This document shows positions 13,148 through 16,167 of a stretch of 16,167 nucleotides of DNA, in pieces; the stretch's first letter is position 1; the number at the start of each line of letters is the position of its first letter. The stretch is from Candidatus Sigynarchaeota archaeon (GTDB taxonomy: Archaea > Asgardarchaeota > Lokiarchaeia > Sigynarchaeales > Sigynarchaeaceae), in NCBI GenBank assembly GCA_030587525.1, contig JAUQYW010000721.1, positions 1-16,167 on the forward strand, in the 5' to 3' direction. The translations under genes were made by a program, and so were the position numbers. The notes beneath the pieces were generated by a model. That model did no database searches. It was not told where the DNA came from and was given only the letters and a program-made list of their open reading frames with translations.

Positions 13148-16080
13148 AAATGAATCCCACGCATCGATATCGAAATGGCGCGATTGCAATCGCATTCATT
13201 GCAGTTATTCTCTGTTCGAATTTACCCTTATCATTAGCAGTTCCCGACAAGGATACGAAGGTGGCTGCTATCGTGGAAGCAACACCAGGCGAACAAGTCT
13301 TGATATTGACGGATTTGGGTTCTGACCAGGTTGAGGCGATCTCATTTTCCATCTTCAAAGCCTTGAATCCCGTCTATCCACTTGTACGCATCCAGCAAAT
13401 CTCAAGAATCGGCGAGATCGCGGATTATCTAAATATGAGATTCCTGGTAACAGTCCTCGTCTTTCAGACAAACTACACGGGCTTGTTCATTGATGGCAAT
13501 GAAGTTACATTCGCGCAACTTGCCTCCGTTCTCGCGAGCTATCCTCGGCGAATGATCTTATATGCATCGGGAAATGGAAAGTCATTCCACGACGCGATCG
13601 TCGAGGAACTCGCCACTCATCCATCGTCGCGGTTCACGCTTGATGGGGATGGATTCCCTGCTACGATACATGCCGACAGCGAGCACGAGGAACTCGATAC
13701 GGAAATGCTATTCCTCACCGCGATGTGGGAACTTGCTGATGTATTCGAGAATGAACTGGGTAGCAGCTTTAATTTGATTGGCAAGAAAATACGGTACCAT
13801 GCCGTGCGATACTTCGAGGCAAACGTGAATGGACTTCTTGAAGGGGCGATCCAGCCAAGGACGAGTATGGGCGTCGAGGACCCCGCCGAAACGAAAGCAC
13901 GGTACGACAAGGCAATCGCCAAGGCCCCACGAAACGCGAGCGCGGCATCATACAAGGACAACTCGAACCACACGTTGCTCGGGCTGGAACCTGGAAAGCA
14001 ACTTTTCACCATTGGGCAGAGCACGGGGTCGCTCGGTTCCCCGGTGTTCCAAGATACCACCGAGAAAGACGGTTCATCGCTGGGCACGTCAGGATATGGT
14101 GACCTTGGCCTCAGTCCAGGCAAATTCTTGGTAGCGTTGATACCGAAATTAGGTGGCATGAGCGGTCCGATGGCAACGATCGTGGATACATTGCTCGGAG
14201 AGCTTATTGCATTTGCTGGAGATTCAATCGGCCTCGATGGGGATGTAATAAACCAGATCGGTTCGCTTATCGGGACGATCAAGGACTTGCTGAGCCTCGC
14301 TAGTGGCGATTTCAACTCGGCCGCAGGTATGTTTAAAAGCCTGTTGCAGACCCTCAAGTTTGATTTTCCGTTCCCAGGGAACCTCGACAAGTACTTCGAT
14401 GTCATCGTGGACGCTATCTTCACGCTGCAAAGCAAGAATGCAGGCAAGATTCAAGACTTGATAAAATCGATTCTCAACTTGATCATCCCCGCGAACGTGA
14501 GCGCGATCGTCACCAAGACATTGAAATTCCTTGGACTGGATAGTCTTCCAAGCATAACAAGTCTCTTCACGGACACGAACAAATATATTTCCGCGATCTT
14601 AAGCCATGCCCAAGAATTTCTCATTAATAACGTGACGGGTCGATTGCTGGATACTTTCGGTTCTTTCACGACAGCCACGAAGAACAAGATCTCGGCCTTG
14701 CTCAGCACGGTCATTAATTATGTTATCGAGTTCGACCCGCAAAAACTCATCACGCGCTTGATCGACAACGTTATCAACACTGCATTTAGTATGTCGACCC
14801 ACCTCTCGTTATACAGCGAGGATTTTGAACAAGCAATGGGGATCTTGCTCAAGGCAATCCTGGGATACATGGGATACATTGATAATTATAAATTGATCGA
14901 TGTAGCATCCGATTACCTCCAGCTCTTCATCTCAAGCTCGGCGATTAACCTTACCGGTTTCGTTCAACAAGCGCAAGCCATAAAGGCGATGGCATCCGAC
15001 GCGATCGATTATGTACAAGACGCGGTGAAGAATGCCGAAACAAGCGTCTCAACTTTCGTTAATAACATCAAGAACAAGATTTTAAAATATGTAAAATCGA
15101 CGTTCCAGCCGCAATACGAAGCGGTCGCTGAATGGATCGCCAAGATCATGGCATTGCTCAGTTGGCTTCAAAACCCCAGCTTCAATCCGGCTCAAATTCC
15201 CTCGTTGAACGATATCATCGATTACATGCTTCAAAACGTCCTGGGTATGAATCCGACCACGATCGCTAACGTTCAAGACACGGTCAAAAAAGTCACCAAC
15301 ACGGTCATTGCATTCATCGGGTTCATCAAGGGCGATAATTCCATCATCGACATTATCAAGATGACGCCTGGCATCCAAACATACCTGGATAATCCATCGA
15401 AGCTCGTGGAATACATTCTCAATGACGTCCTCAACATTCAATCGGCACTCGGGTCGAATTACAACGCGTTCCGTGATGCGATCTCGACAATCATGTCCTT
15501 GGTTCGATCCTTTAAGGACAATTCGATCCAGGGAATCATGCAAGGCTTACTGGAGTCACTCGGATTCGTCGTCGCCGACCATTTCCACTTGAACTTAGGA
15601 GCCTACTTGGAATTCTTGAAAAAGGTATTTCCAAAGCAGCTTGACATGTCAGACATTTCATCATCGGATATCGAGTCCATCATAACGACGTTGATAACCC
15701 AGTTCGGTGCCACCAGCGTGCAAGGGTACGTTCGTCCCGTTTTCGAAATCATCTTCAACATTCGCGGGCTGTTCGACAACGGCATCTCGTGGATCATCAA
15801 TATGGTCGTATCCTGGATTTCTGGACAGCTCCAACCGCTCGCCGATGGCATCACCTCGACCCTGGAACGTGCCCTGGGCGAAGACATCCTCAGCCAAGAT
15901 TTCACCTTTCCAATCGGGCTGGGATCATTCCTATCTTTTTTCGATCCCGCCATGCTCTTCTCTACATCGTCCTCACCGATTTCTGTTCATGCCCCCAATT
16001 TGCTATCCGATAGTGGCGAACTCGAGCTTTGCTCCGAGCATAGCATGAACTTTCCTTGCAACCTTTTCTTCGGCCTCTAG
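13144..16080 (+). CDS. Secreted helical-repeat protein with a caspase/CHAT-like N-domain
   Basis: No known family is recognised for this 978-aa protein. A clear signal peptide (1-32, cleavage likely after LSLA) sends it to the surface. Residues about 35-235 form an alpha/beta domain whose strand-helix order and the stretch VLVFQTNYTG to ILYASGNGK (104-146) resemble caspase/CHAT folds, but N110 and S142 stand where His and Cys would be. A Gly/Ser-rich linker (about 240-330) follows. Residues about 340-900 are almost wholly helical, with hairpins of 33-38 residues recurring at 369, 418, 665, 710, 776 and 863. There is no membrane anchor, so it may be held by a partner. The ATG overlaps the previous stop as ATGA, indicating coupled translation. 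The last 26 codons overlap an opposing gene and look unlike the rest, so the true C-terminus is uncertain. Confidence 0.85.
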   Translation: MKMNPTHRYRNGAIAIAFIAVILCSNLPLSLAVPDKDTKVAAIVEATPGEQVLILTDLGSDQVEAISFSIFKALNPVYPLVRIQQISRIGEIADYLNMRFLVTVLVFQTNYTGLFIDGNEVTFAQLASVLASYPRRMILYASGNGKSFHDAIVEELATHPSSRFTLDGDGFPATIHADSEHEELDTEMLFLTAMWELADVFENELGSSFNLIGKKIRYHAVRYFEANVNGLLEGAIQPRTSMGVEDPAETKARYDKAIAKAPRNASAASYKDNSNHTLLGLEPGKQLFTIGQSTGSLGSPVFQDTTEKDGSSLGTSGYGDLGLSPGKFLVALIPKLGGMSGPMATIVDTLLGELIAFAGDSIGLDGDVINQIGSLIGTIKDLLSLASGDFNSAAGMFKSLLQTLKFDFPFPGNLDKYFDVIVDAIFTLQSKNAGKIQDLIKSILNLIIPANVSAIVTKTLKFLGLDSLPSITSLFTDTNKYISAILSHAQEFLINNVTGRLLDTFGSFTTATKNKISALLSTVINYVIEFDPQKLITRLIDNVINTAFSMSTHLSLYSEDFEQAMGILLKAILGYMGYIDNYKLIDVASDYLQLFISSSAINLTGFVQQAQAIKAMASDAIDYVQDAVKNAETSVSTFVNNIKNKILKYVKSTFQPQYEAVAEWIAKIMALLSWLQNPSFNPAQIPSLNDIIDYMLQNVLGMNPTTIANVQDTVKKVTNTVIAFIGFIKGDNSIIDIIKMTPGIQTYLDNPSKLVEYILNDVLNIQSALGSNYNAFRDAISTIMSLVRSFKDNSIQGIMQGLLESLGFVVADHFHLNLGAYLEFLKKVFPKQLDMSDISSSDIESIITTLITQFGATSVQGYVRPVFEIIFNIRGLFDNGISWIINMVVSWISGQLQPLADGITSTLERALGEDILSQDFTFPIGLGSFLSFFDPAMLFSTSSSPISVHAPNLLSDSGELELCSEHSMNFPCNLFFGL

Positions 16081-16167
16081 AAATCGCACGCACCTGCGTG
16101 GCAATGTTTTTGACAGGATCTCCAGGACATCGACGACAGGAACCTCTTTCATGAGTTTCAGCAGGGT
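16003..16167 (-). CDS. 3' end of an unidentified gene, cut by the right edge
   Basis: The minus strand is open from the right edge to a TAG at 16005-16003, giving the last 54 residues of a protein. The residues look real: an amphipathic helix (LLKLMKEVPVVDVLEILSK), then a basic and acidic helix (RFLEAEEKVARKVHAMLG) and a short end (AKLEFATIG). In contrast, the plus-strand frame over the same bases has the odd composition of an antisense reading. The piece is too short to assign a function. It converges on, and overlaps by 78 bp, the gene for the 978-aa secreted protein. Confidence 0.6.
   Translation of the reverse strand, partial: TLLKLMKEVPVVDVLEILSKTLPRRCVRFLEAEEKVARKVHAMLGAKLEFATIG

Noticed and set aside
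13617..14447. Minus-strand ORF of 276 codons inside the secreted protein gene
   Set aside because: It is Ser/Pro-rich with no recognisable motif and lies wholly within a well-supported signal-peptide-bearing frame.
1..16167. CRISPR arrays, insertion sequences and attachment sites
   Set aside because: No regularly spaced repeats, transposase-like ORFs, terminal inverted repeats or duplicated tRNA ends were seen.

Overview
The window looks archaeal. A tRNA-Ala gene has a TATA-like box centred 26 bp upstream and an oligo-T terminator. Several protein starts lie 0 to about 12 nt downstream of the start site predicted from a TATA-like box, with no clear Shine-Dalgarno. The vapB antitoxin is of archaeal type. 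Two large surface proteins carry many N-X-S/T sequons and modular beta-sandwich domains of the kind found on archaeal cell surfaces. G+C is roughly half, lower around vapBC. Together with a UroD-like methyltransferase and a large integrin-like surface protein, this suggests an uncultured mesophilic archaeon. An Asgard (Promethearchaeota) lineage is my best guess, but the sequence alone does not prove it.

Layout. 1-1886: a large multi-spanning membrane protein of unknown function whose reading frame is open to the left edge. 1946-2658: a vapBC toxin-antitoxin pair. 2667-5414 (minus): a GH78 alpha-L-rhamnosidase-like enzyme, convergent with vapC. 5415-6056: a gene-poor stretch with one doubtful ORF. 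6057-6728 (minus): a DUF998-like membrane protein. 6905-6979: tRNA-Ala(GGC). 7119-7712: a two-helix membrane protein with a possible PH-like cytosolic domain, preceded by two overlapping hairpins. 7810-8916: a UroD/MtaA-superfamily protein. 9020-16080: a two-gene unit of very large exported proteins joined by an ATGA overlap. 16003-16167 (minus): the 3' end of a further gene entering from the right edge.

The most interesting part is the two-gene unit. The first protein (1375 aa) has an N-terminal membrane segment or signal anchor and two Ig-like modules. Then come seven FG-GAP/VCBS-type beta-propeller repeats at a period of about 55 residues, further Ig/Fn3-like modules, a PGF-pre-PGF-like segment, two Big1-like domains, one C-terminal transmembrane helix and a 70-residue charged tail. 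This domain order recalls integrin alpha chains. The translationally coupled second protein (978 aa) is secreted. It has an alpha/beta N-terminal domain that looks like a caspase/CHAT fold lacking catalytic residues, followed by about 550 residues of repeated helical hairpins. I infer that the two form one cell-surface complex. Neither the partner relation nor the function can be proven from sequence alone.
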